A stretch of DNA of 64,000 bases from NCBI RefSeq assembly GCF_000308435.1, contig NZ_BAFR01000147.1, forward strand, positions 1 to 64,000, in the 5' to 3' direction. Source of the stretch: Nocardia araoensis NBRC 100135. GTDB lineage: Bacteria > Actinomycetota > Actinomycetes > Mycobacteriales > Mycobacteriaceae. Each line of letters opens with the position of its first letter. The stretch's first letter is position 1. The notes beneath the pieces are model-generated. The model was not told the DNA's origin, did no database searches, and worked only from the letters and a program-made list of their open reading frames with translations. A program made the position numbers and the translations under genes. Shown here in pieces: positions 17,691 to 27,027 of this stretch.

Positions 17691-19049
17691 CTACATGGCG
17701 AGGAAGACGTTCTTGGTCTCGGTGAAGGCCACCGCGGCGTCCGGACCGAGTTCGCGCCCCAGCCCGGACTGTTTGAAACCGCCGAACGGCGTCCAGTACC
17801 GTACGGACGAATGCGAGTTCACCGACAGGTTGCCCGCCTCCACACCGCGGGCCACACGCAGCGCCCTCCCGACGTCCCTGGTCCAGATGGAACCCGACAG
17901 ACCGTAGTTCGTATCGTTGGCGATGCGCAGCGCGTCGGCCTCGTCCTCGAACGGGACCACCGCGACCACCGGGCCGAACACCTCCTCGGTGAGCACCCGG
18001 TCGGTGGGCGCGCCGGGCAGCACGACGGTCGGCGGGTACCAGAATCCGGGACCATCGGGCGTGCTTCCGGTGAACGCGACCTTGGTCGATGGCTGCACGA
18101 ACTCGGCCACCCGCTCCCGGTGCGCGGCCGAGATGAGCGGGCCCATCTCGGTGGATTCGTCGGACGGGTCGCCGACGCGCACCCCCTGCACGGCGGGCTC
18201 CAGCAATTCGAGGAAGCGGTCGAATACGCTGCGCTGCACAAGAATCCGGGAGCGGGCGCAGCAGTCCTGCCCGGCATTGTCGAAGACGCCGTAGGGCGCG
18301 GTCGCCGCCGCCTGTTCCAGGTCGGCGTCGGCGAACACGATGTTCGCGCTCTTGCCGCCGAGTTCCAGCGTCACCCGCTTCACCTGCCGCGCGCAGCCGG
18401 CCATGATCTGAGTGCCCACCTCGGTGGAACCGGTGAACACCACCTTGCGGACGGACGGGTGGGTGACGAAGCGCTGCCCCACCACCGATCCCTTGCCGGG
18501 CAGCACCTGGAACACACCCTCCGGCAGACCCGCTTCGAGCGCGAGTTCGCCGAGCCGCAGGGCGGTCAGCGGAGTGAGCTCGGCGGGTTTGAGCACCACG
18601 GTGTTGCCCGCGGCGAGCGCGGGGGCGAAACCCCAGGCCGCGATCGGCATCGGGAAATTCCACGGCACGATCACCCCGACCACGCCGAGCGGTTCGTGGA
18701 AGGTGATGTCGACTCCGCCCGCGACCGGAATCTGGCTGCCCAGCAACCGTTCCGGCATCCCGGCCGCGTAGTGCAGGACGTCGCGGACATTGCCCGCCTC
18801 CCAGCGCGCGTTGCCGATGGTGTGCCCCGCGTTGGCGACCTCCAGCCGGGCGAGGTGCTCGAGATCCTCCTCGACCGCCTCGGCGAACCGGCGCAGCAAC
18901 CGCGCCCGGTCACCGGGCGCCACCTCGCGCCACGCGGCCGACGCGCGCTGCGCCGCGGCGATGGCGGCATCGGTCCCGGCTTCGCCGACGAGTTCGACGG
19001 TCGTGACCACCTCTTCGGTCGCCGGATTGAGCACCTGCGCTGTCGTCAC
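17691..19049 (-). CDS. Aldehyde dehydrogenase (PuuC-like context)
   Basis: 452 residues. Family motifs are present: VPWNFPMPIAAW (N169-type), the catalytic glutamate in TLELGGKSANIVF, the catalytic cysteine in NAGQDCCARSR and the C-terminal PFGGFKQSGLGRE. The GTG start overlaps the stop of the amidotransferase gene. By position it should oxidise gamma-glutamyl-aminoaldehydes from polyamine or monoamine breakdown to the corresponding acids, using NAD(P). Confidence 0.88.
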   Translation of the reverse strand: MTTAQVLNPATEEVVTTVELVGEAGTDAAIAAAQRASAAWREVAPGDRARLLRRFAEAVEEDLEHLARLEVANAGHTIGNARWEAGNVRDVLHYAAGMPERLLGSQIPVAGGVDITFHEPLGVVGVIVPWNFPMPIAAWGFAPALAAGNTVVLKPAELTPLTALRLGELALEAGLPEGVFQVLPGKGSVVGQRFVTHPSVRKVVFTGSTEVGTQIMAGCARQVKRVTLELGGKSANIVFADADLEQAAATAPYGVFDNAGQDCCARSRILVQRSVFDRFLELLEPAVQGVRVGDPSDESTEMGPLISAAHRERVAEFVQPSTKVAFTGSTPDGPGFWYPPTVVLPGAPTDRVLTEEVFGPVVAVVPFEDEADALRIANDTNYGLSGSIWTRDVGRALRVARGVEAGNLSVNSHSSVRYWTPFGGFKQSGLGRELGPDAAVAFTETKNVFLAM

Positions 19050-19792
19050 GAGTCCCGCTCCCTTCGATAGGTGTCCGCCGCCTCGGTCAGTGCCCGCACC
19101 AGCCTGCGATCGGTGGCGTCGGCCTCCGGATGCCACTGCACACCGACCAGGAAGGGCCCGTCGGTGGCCTCCGCGGCCTCGATCGTGCCGTCGGCGGCGT
19201 ACGCGCTGGCGGTCAGGCCCGCGGCGAGCCGATCGACGGCTTGATGATGGTGGCAGTGCACCTTCACCTCCGGACCGGCCAGCCGCGCGACCCTGCTGCC
19301 AGCGATGGTCAGCACCCGGGTGGCGGTGAACCCGCCCTCGACGCCGGAGTGCTCCTCGTGCCCGACCACGTCGGGCAGATGCGGGATCAACGTGCCGCCG
19401 AGCGCCACGTTCGCCAGCTGGAGCCCGCGGCACACCGCGAGAATCGGCATGCCCGCGGCCCTGGCCAGCTCGAACAGGCCGAACTCCGACTCGTCCCGGT
19501 CCGGCCTGGTGTAGCCGGATATCCCGGTCGCAGGGCCGCCGTAGCGCGCGGGATCGACGTCCGCGCCGCCGGTCAGCACCAACCCGTCGAGCCGCCGCAC
19601 CAACTCGGGACGCGCGACGCCCGCGGGCGGCAGCAGCACCGGGATGCCGCCCGCGGCGGCCACCATCTCGACATAGGCGTGCGGCAGCACCGCGCACGGT
19701 AGCTCCCACGCGTTGAAACGGGCCTGCTCCACATAGGTGGGCAGGCCGATCACGGGACGGGCTCCCGCGACCTCAGAGTCGTTCGAAACCAC
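19046..19792 (-). CDS. puuD: Class I glutamine-amidotransferase-like gamma-glutamyl-GABA hydrolase (PuuD-like)
   Basis: 248 residues of peptidase C26 type. The nucleophile is in AVCRGLQLANVALGG and the His-Glu pair in GVQWHPE. PuuD removes the gamma-glutamyl group from gamma-glutamyl-GABA. Its start lies 20 nt inside the end of the glutamine-synthetase-like gene and its stop overlaps the aldehyde dehydrogenase start, so the three are translationally coupled. This fixes the order add-glutamate, remove-glutamate, oxidise-aldehyde on one mRNA. Confidence 0.85.
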   Translation of the reverse strand: MVSNDSEVAGARPVIGLPTYVEQARFNAWELPCAVLPHAYVEMVAAAGGIPVLLPPAGVARPELVRRLDGLVLTGGADVDPARYGGPATGISGYTRPDRDESEFGLFELARAAGMPILAVCRGLQLANVALGGTLIPHLPDVVGHEEHSGVEGGFTATRVLTIAGSRVARLAGPEVKVHCHHHQAVDRLAAGLTASAYAADGTIEAAEATDGPFLVGVQWHPEADATDRRLVRALTEAADTYRRERDS

Positions 19793-21137
19793 GGATACGC
19801 TCCCAGTCGGTGACCGCGGCGTCGTAGGCGTCCAGCTCCACCCGCGCCGCGTTGCGGTAGTGCTCCACTACATCATCACCGAAGGCCGCGCGCGCCACCG
19901 TGCTGTCACCGAACAGCTGGGCCGCTTCGCGCAGCGTACGCGGCACCCGGGGGCGCTCGGAGTGATAGGCGTTGCCGTGGAATTCCGGCTCCAGCGGCAG
20001 GCGTCGGTCGATGCCGTGCAATCCCGCCGCGATCAGCGCGGCGACGGCCAGGTACGGGTTCACGTCACCGCCGGGCACCCGGTTCTCCAAGCGCAGCGAA
20101 TGGCCCTCGCCGACGACGCGGATGGCGCAGGTCCGATTGTCGCGGCCCCACGCGATCGCGGTGGGCGCGAAGCTGCCCACGGCGAATCGCTTGTAGGAGT
20201 TGATGTTCGGGGCCAGCAGGTAGGTGAACTCGCGCAGGCAATCCAGCTGGCCCGCGATGAACTGCCGCATCAGCGCCGACATGCCGTCCTGGCCGTCACC
20301 CGCGAAGACCGGCTCGCCCGCATCGCCGCGCAGGCTCACATGGATGTGGCAGGAATTGCCTTCCCGCTCATTGTATTTCGCCATGAAGGTGAGGCTGCGC
20401 CCTTCCTGCGCCGCGATCTCCTTCGCACCGGTCTTGTAGATACTGTGGTTGTCGCAGGTGACGAGGGCTTCGTCGTACCGGAACGCGATCTCGTGCTGAC
20501 CGGGATTGCACTCGCCTTTGGCCGACTCGACATACATTCCGGCGCCGTCCATCTCCTTGCGGATACGGCGCAGCAACGGCTCGATCCGCCCGGTGCCGAG
20601 CATCGAGTAGTCGACGTTGTACTGATTGGCCGGCGTCAGCCCGCGATAGCCCGCGTTCCAGGCCGCCTCGTAGCTGTCGTCGAACACCAGGAACTCGAGT
20701 TCGGTCCCGACGAACGCGCGCAGACCGCGCTCGCTCAGCCGGTCCAGCTGTTCGCGCAGCACCTGGCGCGGTGACGCCGCGACCGCCCGCCCGTGCGGCA
20801 CCACGTGCTCGACGTCGCAGAGCACCAGCGCCGTGCCCGGCCACCACGGCACGGTCCGCAGCGTGCGCAGATCCGGCCGCAACACGACGTCGCCGTACCC
20901 GGTCTCCCAGGACGAGAGGGCGTAGCCGTCGACCGTGGTCATATCCACGTCCACCGCGAGCAGGTAGCCGCACGCCTCGGTGGCGTGCTCGAGCACCTCC
21001 TCCAGGAAATATCGTGCCGCGCAGCGCTTCCCTTGCAGCCGTCCCTGCATGTCGGTCATGGCGACCAGCACCGTGTCGATCTCACCCGTATCGACCTGGT
21101 CCCGCAATTGCGCCACACTCAGCATCCCGCTACGCAT
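19773..21137 (-). CDS. Glutamine-synthetase-like gamma-glutamylamine synthetase (PuuA/GlnA3-type)
   Basis: 454 residues. Glutamine synthetase motifs: GTELEFLVFDDSYE, ECNPGQHEIAF, NSCHIHVSL, NRTCAIRVVG and ENRVPGGDVNPYLA. It is shorter in its N-terminal domain than ammonium-assimilating GlnA, and no adenylylation-site tyrosine is obvious at the usual place. Co-transcription with the PuuD-like hydrolase suggests it ligates glutamate to a polyamine or monoamine using ATP, as in Streptomyces GlnA3/GlnA4 or E. coli PuuA. No flavin oxidase (PuuB) is in the cluster. Confidence 0.85.
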   Translation of the reverse strand: MRSGMLSVAQLRDQVDTGEIDTVLVAMTDMQGRLQGKRCAARYFLEEVLEHATEACGYLLAVDVDMTTVDGYALSSWETGYGDVVLRPDLRTLRTVPWWPGTALVLCDVEHVVPHGRAVAASPRQVLREQLDRLSERGLRAFVGTELEFLVFDDSYEAAWNAGYRGLTPANQYNVDYSMLGTGRIEPLLRRIRKEMDGAGMYVESAKGECNPGQHEIAFRYDEALVTCDNHSIYKTGAKEIAAQEGRSLTFMAKYNEREGNSCHIHVSLRGDAGEPVFAGDGQDGMSALMRQFIAGQLDCLREFTYLLAPNINSYKRFAVGSFAPTAIAWGRDNRTCAIRVVGEGHSLRLENRVPGGDVNPYLAVAALIAAGLHGIDRRLPLEPEFHGNAYHSERPRVPRTLREAAQLFGDSTVARAAFGDDVVEHYRNAARVELDAYDAAVTDWERIRGFERL

Positions 21138-21278
21138 CCACGACCCCTCTCGGCACCAACCGTGCTCACGCTAGAGCAAAACGGACACCTGTGTGACGTG
21201 ACACCGGAATATCGTCCGCGTCCCGTCACACTGCGCGATCGGGCCGGCTCGAACGCCTCGGCGGTGGCCGAGCAGAGA

Positions 21279-22661
21279 TCAGGACAACGGATTGCGGAGG
21301 GCCGCGGAAATGATCGACAGCCTGCGCGGACGTGACAGCACGGGCGGGCGCGGTGCGCGGATCGGCCGTCCGAGCCACATGCGCAGCAGCAACGCCGCGA
21401 AACGCAGATGGCCCCGCAGCGCAGGACCGGCGAGGGCGAGCGACCAACGGGTCTGCGTGCCTGCCGCGGGCAACTCGCGGCCGGCGAAGCGACCGGCGAG
21501 CCAATCGACCATGACCGGCAGCGCCAGGAACTGCAGCAGCAGATGGGTGCTGAGCCGATCACGCAGGTAGCGCACGTGGGCGCCCGCCGCGACGTAGCGC
21601 GCGACGTGGCCGTCCACGTCGGCGGCCGCGATGACCTCGTCGTGCACGCCTTGCAGCACGAGCATGGGCATGCCGGGCGCTCGGCCGCCGGGGTGGATGT
21701 CGTCGAGGATCCGTCGCAACCCGTCCTGCTCGAGCATGGCGGTCAGCCCCGCGTCACTGTGCTTGTCGATGTCGCGGCGGGCGAAGCGATACAGCAGCGG
21801 GAACGTCGCGGTGGTCTCGGTCTCGGCCAGCCAGCCGAGATACCGGGCGTCCAGATGGGCGTGCAGCAAGCGGTCCAGTTCCGGGTAGCCGCGGCGCAGT
21901 CCCGCGGTGAAGACGGCCGCGAATCCCGCGAAGAGGGTGCCGTTGAGCCGGACGAACGCGGCGGCCGGATCCCCCACCGGCGACCCGGCCACCGCGCCGA
22001 CGATGTTCAACTCCGGTGCGTACTCCGCGGCCGTCTCCGCGGCCCAGGCCGTGGCCAATCCCCCGCCCGAGTAGCCCCACAGCGCCACGGGCGTGGCCGG
22101 GTCGAGTCCCAGTGGAACGAAGGCGAGGGCGGCGCGCACCGCGTCCAGCGCGCGATATCCCGGCTCCCTCGCCACGCCGAACCGGCCCGCGGTTCCTCCG
22201 TGATCCGGCACCGACACCGCCCACCCCCGCGCCAGGGCGCTGACGATCAGCGGCAGCTCGAGCTGGGGAATCGACCCCGCCGCCCGCGCCCCGCGCCGGA
22301 GCGAATAGGACGGAAGACATTTCGAGGCCACCGCGTCGATCGCGCACTGGAACGAGACCAGCGGGCGCGGCTGGGCCGGATCCGCGCCCCACGGCAACAG
22401 CACGGTGGTCACCGCCACCTCGGGCACCCCGTTCAGATCACACGTCCGATAGACCAGCTGCCAGGCCGAGATACGTTGCGGCACAATCCCGAAGAAGCCG
22501 ATCCGCACCGCCCGCGCGCGCACGATCACACCGGGGCGCAAGCGCCCGACCGCGGGCGGCGGAACGTAGAACGGGTCGTCTTCGGGCAGTATCGGCCGAT
22601 GCGAGAACGCGGCCGGATCGGGCGGCGCCTGGCCCCCATCCCATTCGAGCTGCACACTCAT
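21279..22661 (-). CDS. Secretory-lipase-family (LIP) alpha/beta hydrolase
   Basis: 460 residues. AAGGAAG precedes the chosen ATG by about 8 nt. The fold is that of the fungal-type secretory lipase family, common in Nocardia and Rhodococcus: DHGGTAGRFGVAREPGYRAL region, nucleophile in WGYSGGGLATAW, and a late MLVLQGVHDEVI acid segment with the histidine after STHLLL. No signal peptide is visible at this start, which is unusual for the family and suggests a cytoplasmic enzyme or a different export route. Likely substrates are triglycerides or esters. Confidence 0.82.
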   Translation of the reverse strand: MSVQLEWDGGQAPPDPAAFSHRPILPEDDPFYVPPPAVGRLRPGVIVRARAVRIGFFGIVPQRISAWQLVYRTCDLNGVPEVAVTTVLLPWGADPAQPRPLVSFQCAIDAVASKCLPSYSLRRGARAAGSIPQLELPLIVSALARGWAVSVPDHGGTAGRFGVAREPGYRALDAVRAALAFVPLGLDPATPVALWGYSGGGLATAWAAETAAEYAPELNIVGAVAGSPVGDPAAAFVRLNGTLFAGFAAVFTAGLRRGYPELDRLLHAHLDARYLGWLAETETTATFPLLYRFARRDIDKHSDAGLTAMLEQDGLRRILDDIHPGGRAPGMPMLVLQGVHDEVIAAADVDGHVARYVAAGAHVRYLRDRLSTHLLLQFLALPVMVDWLAGRFAGRELPAAGTQTRWSLALAGPALRGHLRFAALLLRMWLGRPIRAPRPPVLSRPRRLSIISAALRNPLS

Positions 22662-22804
22662 CCGGTTCTTCCTTTCCGACGGCACGGCCGGGCGTCCCGC
22701 GCCGGAAGCCCGTATTCACCCAACCAAGGTCGCGGCCGGAAAAGAATTGTCCCGGGTGCCAATTAGACGCTCGCGGATTCTCGCGCCGGTGCAGTGACAG
22801 CGGC

Positions 22805-23953
22805 TCACAAACTGCCGTTGCCGCCGACCATCCACGGATTGAAGGTGCATTCCAACGTCGGCTGGGCGACCGGATCGAGCGCGTGCAGCACGATCGACGC
22901 GGCCCGTGGGGAATACATCATCGTCAGGTGGTCGGACATATCCTGCTCGCACCCGTCCTGCAGCGTGACGTTGTCCACCGTCGCGTCCGGCCCCGCCTGC
23001 AGGAACGTCCATTGATACGGGTTGGTCACCTCGTCGTGGCGGGAGCCGACCGCCGTGTAGGCGACGCCCGGCACCGTGTCGCCCCCGGCGTTCAGAGTGG
23101 CATAGAACCGCGAGCCCACCGCCTGCTGGATATTCGCGAGCCCGACCAGCGGCTCGTAGAACCCGAGAATATCGACGCCCAGATTGTTGATGACCCGGCC
23201 CAGCGTGGCGATGCCCATCAGCGAGGTGCCGTGGTGGGTCGCCCCCAAACTGACCAGCTTGCCCACTTTGCCCTGGCCGCCCTCGAACTTCAGATAGTGG
23301 TCGGCGACCGTGCCGCCTTGGGAGTGGCCCACGATGTCGACCGCTTGCCCACCGGTCGCGGCAAGCACCCGGTCGACGAAATCGCGCAGCTGCACCGCCG
23401 AATCCTCCATCCGGCCCACGCCGAATCGCCCGGGCAGGATCGGGCCGAGACCGCCGCCCTCCAGGATTCCGGACCGCCCGAAATTGAAGGCGAACACACA
23501 GAATCCGGCGCGGGCCAAGCGCGGGGACAAATAGGAGAAGGTGTCGTAGGCGTTGAGCCAGGTGCCGTGCAGCAGCACCACCGGCCGTGGGTGTTCGGCG
23601 GAAGGGATGCAGTTCCACCTGTTGGCGCCGGGCGGGGCGGCGTCCGGGTGGGTCAGGCCGTAAGCGAAAGCCGCCAGGTACGCCGACATCTCCGGTCCTT
23701 CACCGAACGCGTCGGAAGCGACGCTGGTCGGCCAGCCCGACGAGCTGCCGGTGTCCACGATCGCGCGCGGTTGCCTGCCGTCCTGGGCGGGCGTCAGGCC
23801 CGCGCTGATGTAATCGGCGAGGGCCTGCTGGGTCGGCTCGATCTCCTGCTGCGCGTGCGCCGCTCCGCCGCCCAGCGCGGTCGCCATCGTCACGCCCGCG
23901 ATGACCGCGGCCCCTAGAATCGCCTGCCGAGCGTTGTGCATCATTGCCAACAT
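22805..23953 (-). CDS. Secreted lipase/esterase, class 2 lipase type
   Basis: 382 residues. A signal peptide is clear (hydrophobic 10-30, cleavage near AHA-Q at about 35). PVVLLHGTW forms the oxyanion strand, the nucleophile is in GHSQGG (about 213-218), and the final histidine is probably in SDHLTMMYSP. Two late cysteines (EQDMSD-preceding C and LECTF) may form a disulfide. It resembles EstA/LipA-type actinobacterial triacylglycerol lipases. It is divergent from the PucR gene, with 257 nt between them. Confidence 0.85.
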   Translation of the reverse strand: MLAMMHNARQAILGAAVIAGVTMATALGGGAAHAQQEIEPTQQALADYISAGLTPAQDGRQPRAIVDTGSSSGWPTSVASDAFGEGPEMSAYLAAFAYGLTHPDAAPPGANRWNCIPSAEHPRPVVLLHGTWLNAYDTFSYLSPRLARAGFCVFAFNFGRSGILEGGGLGPILPGRFGVGRMEDSAVQLRDFVDRVLAATGGQAVDIVGHSQGGTVADHYLKFEGGQGKVGKLVSLGATHHGTSLMGIATLGRVINNLGVDILGFYEPLVGLANIQQAVGSRFYATLNAGGDTVPGVAYTAVGSRHDEVTNPYQWTFLQAGPDATVDNVTLQDGCEQDMSDHLTMMYSPRAASIVLHALDPVAQPTLECTFNPWMVGGNGSL

Positions 23954-24210
23954 TCAGTTCACTTCCATTCGCACCGAACGAACGCGGCCGGCGGTGAACC
24001 GAGCACCGCCGTGAAATGTCTGCCGCGCCACATTCGAGAAGCGATGTGATCGGGGCCATAGCCGCTTTCCGAATGTAGGGCGCTCGGCGGACCGATGTCA
24101 CTGCACCCCGAGGAGAACATTCCCTTCGGAATATTGGCGTGGGAGCCAAAATTCGCGCGACCGCTCCCGCGACCTTGCCGCGGGTTTCTGTGGTCGGAAA
24201 CAATCGGCCC

Positions 24211-25455
24211 ATGTCCGTCGTGTTGTCTCCGGTGGCCGGAGACGCTCCGCTCGTCGCCCGGTTGCTCACCCGCTGGCCGCAGATCGCCGAGCGCATGCTC
24301 GCCGCGGGCCTCGGCACCACTCCACCGGCCGCCGACCTGCCCGAGGGGCATTTCACCGCCGAGGTGCTTCCGGCGATCTACGCGTGCGGCCGCGCGGTGC
24401 TCCAGGCGATCGGCGAACAGCGCAGCTTCACCAAGGCCGAGGTCGCGACGTTCGTCGCCCCGGTGGCCGAGCGGCACGCCGAGGACAGGTTCCCCCTGCC
24501 GGTGCTGATCGAGGCGATTCACGGTTCCGCGCAGTCGGTGCTCCAGGAGGCGGCCGCGCTGGCCTCCCGTGACGAGCTCGACGACCTCGTCCTGGTCGGC
24601 AGCCGACTGCTCGACCTGCTCATGCAGATCAACATCACGGTCGTGGAGACCTACACCGAGGTCGAGCAGTCCATCTACAACGCCGAACGGGAGGCGCGCC
24701 GGGCGCTGTGCTCGGCGCTGCTGCACGGATTGCCCGCGGCGGAGCTGGCGGCGCGCGCGGACACCGCCCTGGCCGAGCGCTACACCGTGCTCGCCATCCA
24801 CATCCGGCCCGACGACCAGCCGGGTAAGGTCGCGACGCTCGTCGGGCGCCGCCGCATCCGCCTGCTGCACCGCGCCTTGGACGCCCTCGCGGGCACCACG
24901 ACACTGGCCACCTTCGACGGCTGGACCGGAATCGCGTTGCTGCCCAGCGGTTCCGACGCCGAAGCCGACGACGCGCGCCACGCCGGGCTGGCCGCCGAGC
25001 TGACCGAGAACTTCGGCGTCCCGGTGTTCCTCGCCGAATATCCGTCGGTGCCGAGGGACGCCATCGCGCAGACCGCGAAGGAAGCCGCCGACCTCGCCGA
25101 ACTCGTGCGCTTGCTCGGCCGCCCGGCCGGCGTCTACCAACTCGACGACCTGCTGCTGGAGTACCAGCTCACCAGGCCGGGCACCGCCCGCACCCGGCTG
25201 GCCGAGCGCATCGCCCCGATCCTGGACAGCCCACACCTGCTGGAAGCCCTCGACGCGCACCTGCGCCACGGCTCCGACCGCAAGGCCGCGGCCGCCGAGA
25301 TCCACGTGCACCCCAACACCTTCAGCTATCGCCTGCGCCGCATCGCCGAACTCACCGGCGTCGATCCCACCGACCCGCACGACTCCCGGCTGCTGGCGGC
25401 CGCGCTGACGATTCAGCGCCTGTATCCGGGCAGGCCCGACGAGGTCAAGTTCTAG
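24211..25455 (+). CDS. PucR/CdaR-type transcriptional regulator
   Basis: 414 residues. The C-terminal HTH_30 domain is typical (DRKAAAAEIHVHPNTFSYRL at about 367-390). The middle GGDEF-like region and an N-terminal RsbR-like helical domain (about 25-160) match PucR-family activators in actinomycetes. The ATG at 24211 is chosen because homology begins there. It is divergent from the secreted lipase gene, which is a reasonable target. The inducer is unknown. Confidence 0.83.
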   Translation: MSVVLSPVAGDAPLVARLLTRWPQIAERMLAAGLGTTPPAADLPEGHFTAEVLPAIYACGRAVLQAIGEQRSFTKAEVATFVAPVAERHAEDRFPLPVLIEAIHGSAQSVLQEAAALASRDELDDLVLVGSRLLDLLMQINITVVETYTEVEQSIYNAEREARRALCSALLHGLPAAELAARADTALAERYTVLAIHIRPDDQPGKVATLVGRRRIRLLHRALDALAGTTTLATFDGWTGIALLPSGSDAEADDARHAGLAAELTENFGVPVFLAEYPSVPRDAIAQTAKEAADLAELVRLLGRPAGVYQLDDLLLEYQLTRPGTARTRLAERIAPILDSPHLLEALDAHLRHGSDRKAAAAEIHVHPNTFSYRLRRIAELTGVDPTDPHDSRLLAAALTIQRLYPGRPDEVKF

Positions 25456-25474
25456 CCGAGGAAGCCCGCTCGCA

Positions 25475-25811
25475 CCGCGCGCGGTTCCTGGCTACCGCCC
25501 GTCGCCGCGGATCCGCGCGCCGATCCGGAGCGCGACCGCTTCGGCGCGCCGCCCGCGCTCGACTTCCCGACGGCGCCTTCGACCTGGTGCTGAGCTCGCA
25601 TCTGCTGTTCACTTACGCCGACCGGTCGGACTTCGGCTTCCACTTGGCGGCGCTGCGCGAACTGGCGCGGCTCAGCCGTGGCGAAGTTCGGGTGTTCCGC
25701 TCGTCGACCACGCGGGCGGGCCGCTGGACGACCTGCTGGATCGGCTCCGGCAGGCGCTGGACCGCGAAGGTGTTCGCACCACCCCATGGCCCACCGCGGC
25801 GAATCTGTGTT
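25475..25811 (+). pseudogene. Frameshifted remnant of a SAM-dependent methyltransferase
   Basis: One frame reads DGAFDLVLSSHLLFTYADR then FHLAALRELARLSRGEVRVF, the post-motif segment of class I methyltransferases. Near 25695 the homology jumps to the next frame (GVPLVDHAGGPLDDLLDRL, ending TAANLC and TAA at 25811). The SAM-binding glycine motif and everything before it are missing. At least one frameshift and a 5' deletion make it non-functional. It fills most of the gap between the PucR regulator and the thiolase gene. Confidence 0.7.
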
Positions 25812-25839
25812 AACTTAATCGAGAATGGCAGTTAACTTA
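25809..25839 (+). promoter_or_regulatory. Direct repeat GTTAACTTA upstream of the thiolase gene
   Basis: Two identical 9-mers (25809-25817 and 25831-25839) start 22 bp apart, about two helical turns, in the only AT-rich stretch before the thiolase gene. They may be a pair of regulator half-sites or overlap the promoter. No regulator gene is adjacent. Confidence 0.45.
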
Positions 25840-25857
25840 TCTGATCGGAGATGGCCC

Positions 25858-27027
25858 ATGAGGTCCGCCGTCGTCGTCGATGTCGTCCGCACACCGTCCG
25901 GTAAGGGCAAAGCAGGCGGCGGCCTGTCGGACGTGCATCCGGCCACCCTGCTCGCAGGCGTGCTCGCCGAACTCGTCGCCCGCAACGACCTGGATCCCGC
26001 CGTGGTGGACGACGTGGTCGGCGGGTGCGTCACGCAGAGCGGGGAGCAGGCGTTCAACATCAGCAGGACCGCCGCGCTGGCCGCCGGATTCCCGGAGTCG
26101 GTGCCCGCCACCACGGTGGATCGGCAGTGCGGGTCCAGCCAGCAGGCCGCGCACTTCGCGGCGCAGGGTGTCATCGCGGGCGCCTACGACGTCGCGATCG
26201 CGTGCGGCGTCGAATCGATGAGCCGCGCGCCGATGTTCTCCAACGGCCAGGGCAAGGACGCCAACCGCGGTCCGCTCGCCCACCGCTACCCGGACGGCCT
26301 CATCCAGCAGGGCATCGCGGCCGAGGTGATCGCCGCGCGGTGGAAGTTCGACCGCGCCGCGCTCGACGAGTTCGCGGCTCGCTCGCATCGGCTCGCCGCC
26401 GACACCGCGGCACAAGGCGGCTTCGACAACGAATTGGTCGCGGCGGGCACCCTCACGGCCGACGAGACGATCCGGCCCGCCACCACCGGGGAAAGCCTCG
26501 CGAAGCTGCGGCCCGCCTTCGTCGACGACCAGTACACCGCGCGCTTCCCGGAGATCGAGTGGTCGATCACCCCGGGCAACTCCTCGCCGCTGACCGACGG
26601 CGCCTCGGCCGCGCTGATCATGAGCGAGGAGGCGGCCGCGAAACTCGGCCTGCGCCCGCGCGCCCGGTTCCACTCGTTCTCCGTGGTGGGCGACGACCCA
26701 CTGCTCATGCTCACGGCCGTGATCCCGGCCACCCGCAAGGTGCTGGATCGCGCCGGGCTGAGCATCGACGACATCGATGCCTATGAGGTGAACGAGGCGT
26801 TCGCGCCCGTACCTTTGGTCTGGCAGCACGAACTGAACGCCGATCCGGACAAGTTGAACCCCCGCGGCGGCGCCATCGCCCTCGGCCACCCGCTGGGCGC
26901 CTCCGGCACCCGCATCCTGGCGACGCTGGTCAACCACCTGGAGCAGACCGGCGGCCGCTACGGCCTGCAGACGATGTGCGAGGCGGGCGGCCTGGCCAAC
27001 GCGACGATCATCGAACGCCTCGGATGA
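25858..27027 (+). CDS. Acetyl-CoA acetyltransferase (thiolase, FadA-type)
   Basis: 389 residues. Catalytic cysteine in VDRQCGSSQQA (about 91), HEAF-equivalent VNEAFAPVPL, GHPLGASG histidine and the second cysteine in MCEAGGLANATI. The ATG at 25858 has GGAG 7 nt upstream; an in-frame ATG 11 codons earlier is less likely. The reaction is thiolytic cleavage or condensation of (3-oxo)acyl-CoA in beta-oxidation or degradation of branched or cyclic substrates. Its stop overlaps the start of the following SDR gene. Confidence 0.9.
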   Translation: MRSAVVVDVVRTPSGKGKAGGGLSDVHPATLLAGVLAELVARNDLDPAVVDDVVGGCVTQSGEQAFNISRTAALAAGFPESVPATTVDRQCGSSQQAAHFAAQGVIAGAYDVAIACGVESMSRAPMFSNGQGKDANRGPLAHRYPDGLIQQGIAAEVIAARWKFDRAALDEFAARSHRLAADTAAQGGFDNELVAAGTLTADETIRPATTGESLAKLRPAFVDDQYTARFPEIEWSITPGNSSPLTDGASAALIMSEEAAAKLGLRPRARFHSFSVVGDDPLLMLTAVIPATRKVLDRAGLSIDDIDAYEVNEAFAPVPLVWQHELNADPDKLNPRGGAIALGHPLGASGTRILATLVNHLEQTGGRYGLQTMCEAGGLANATIIERLG

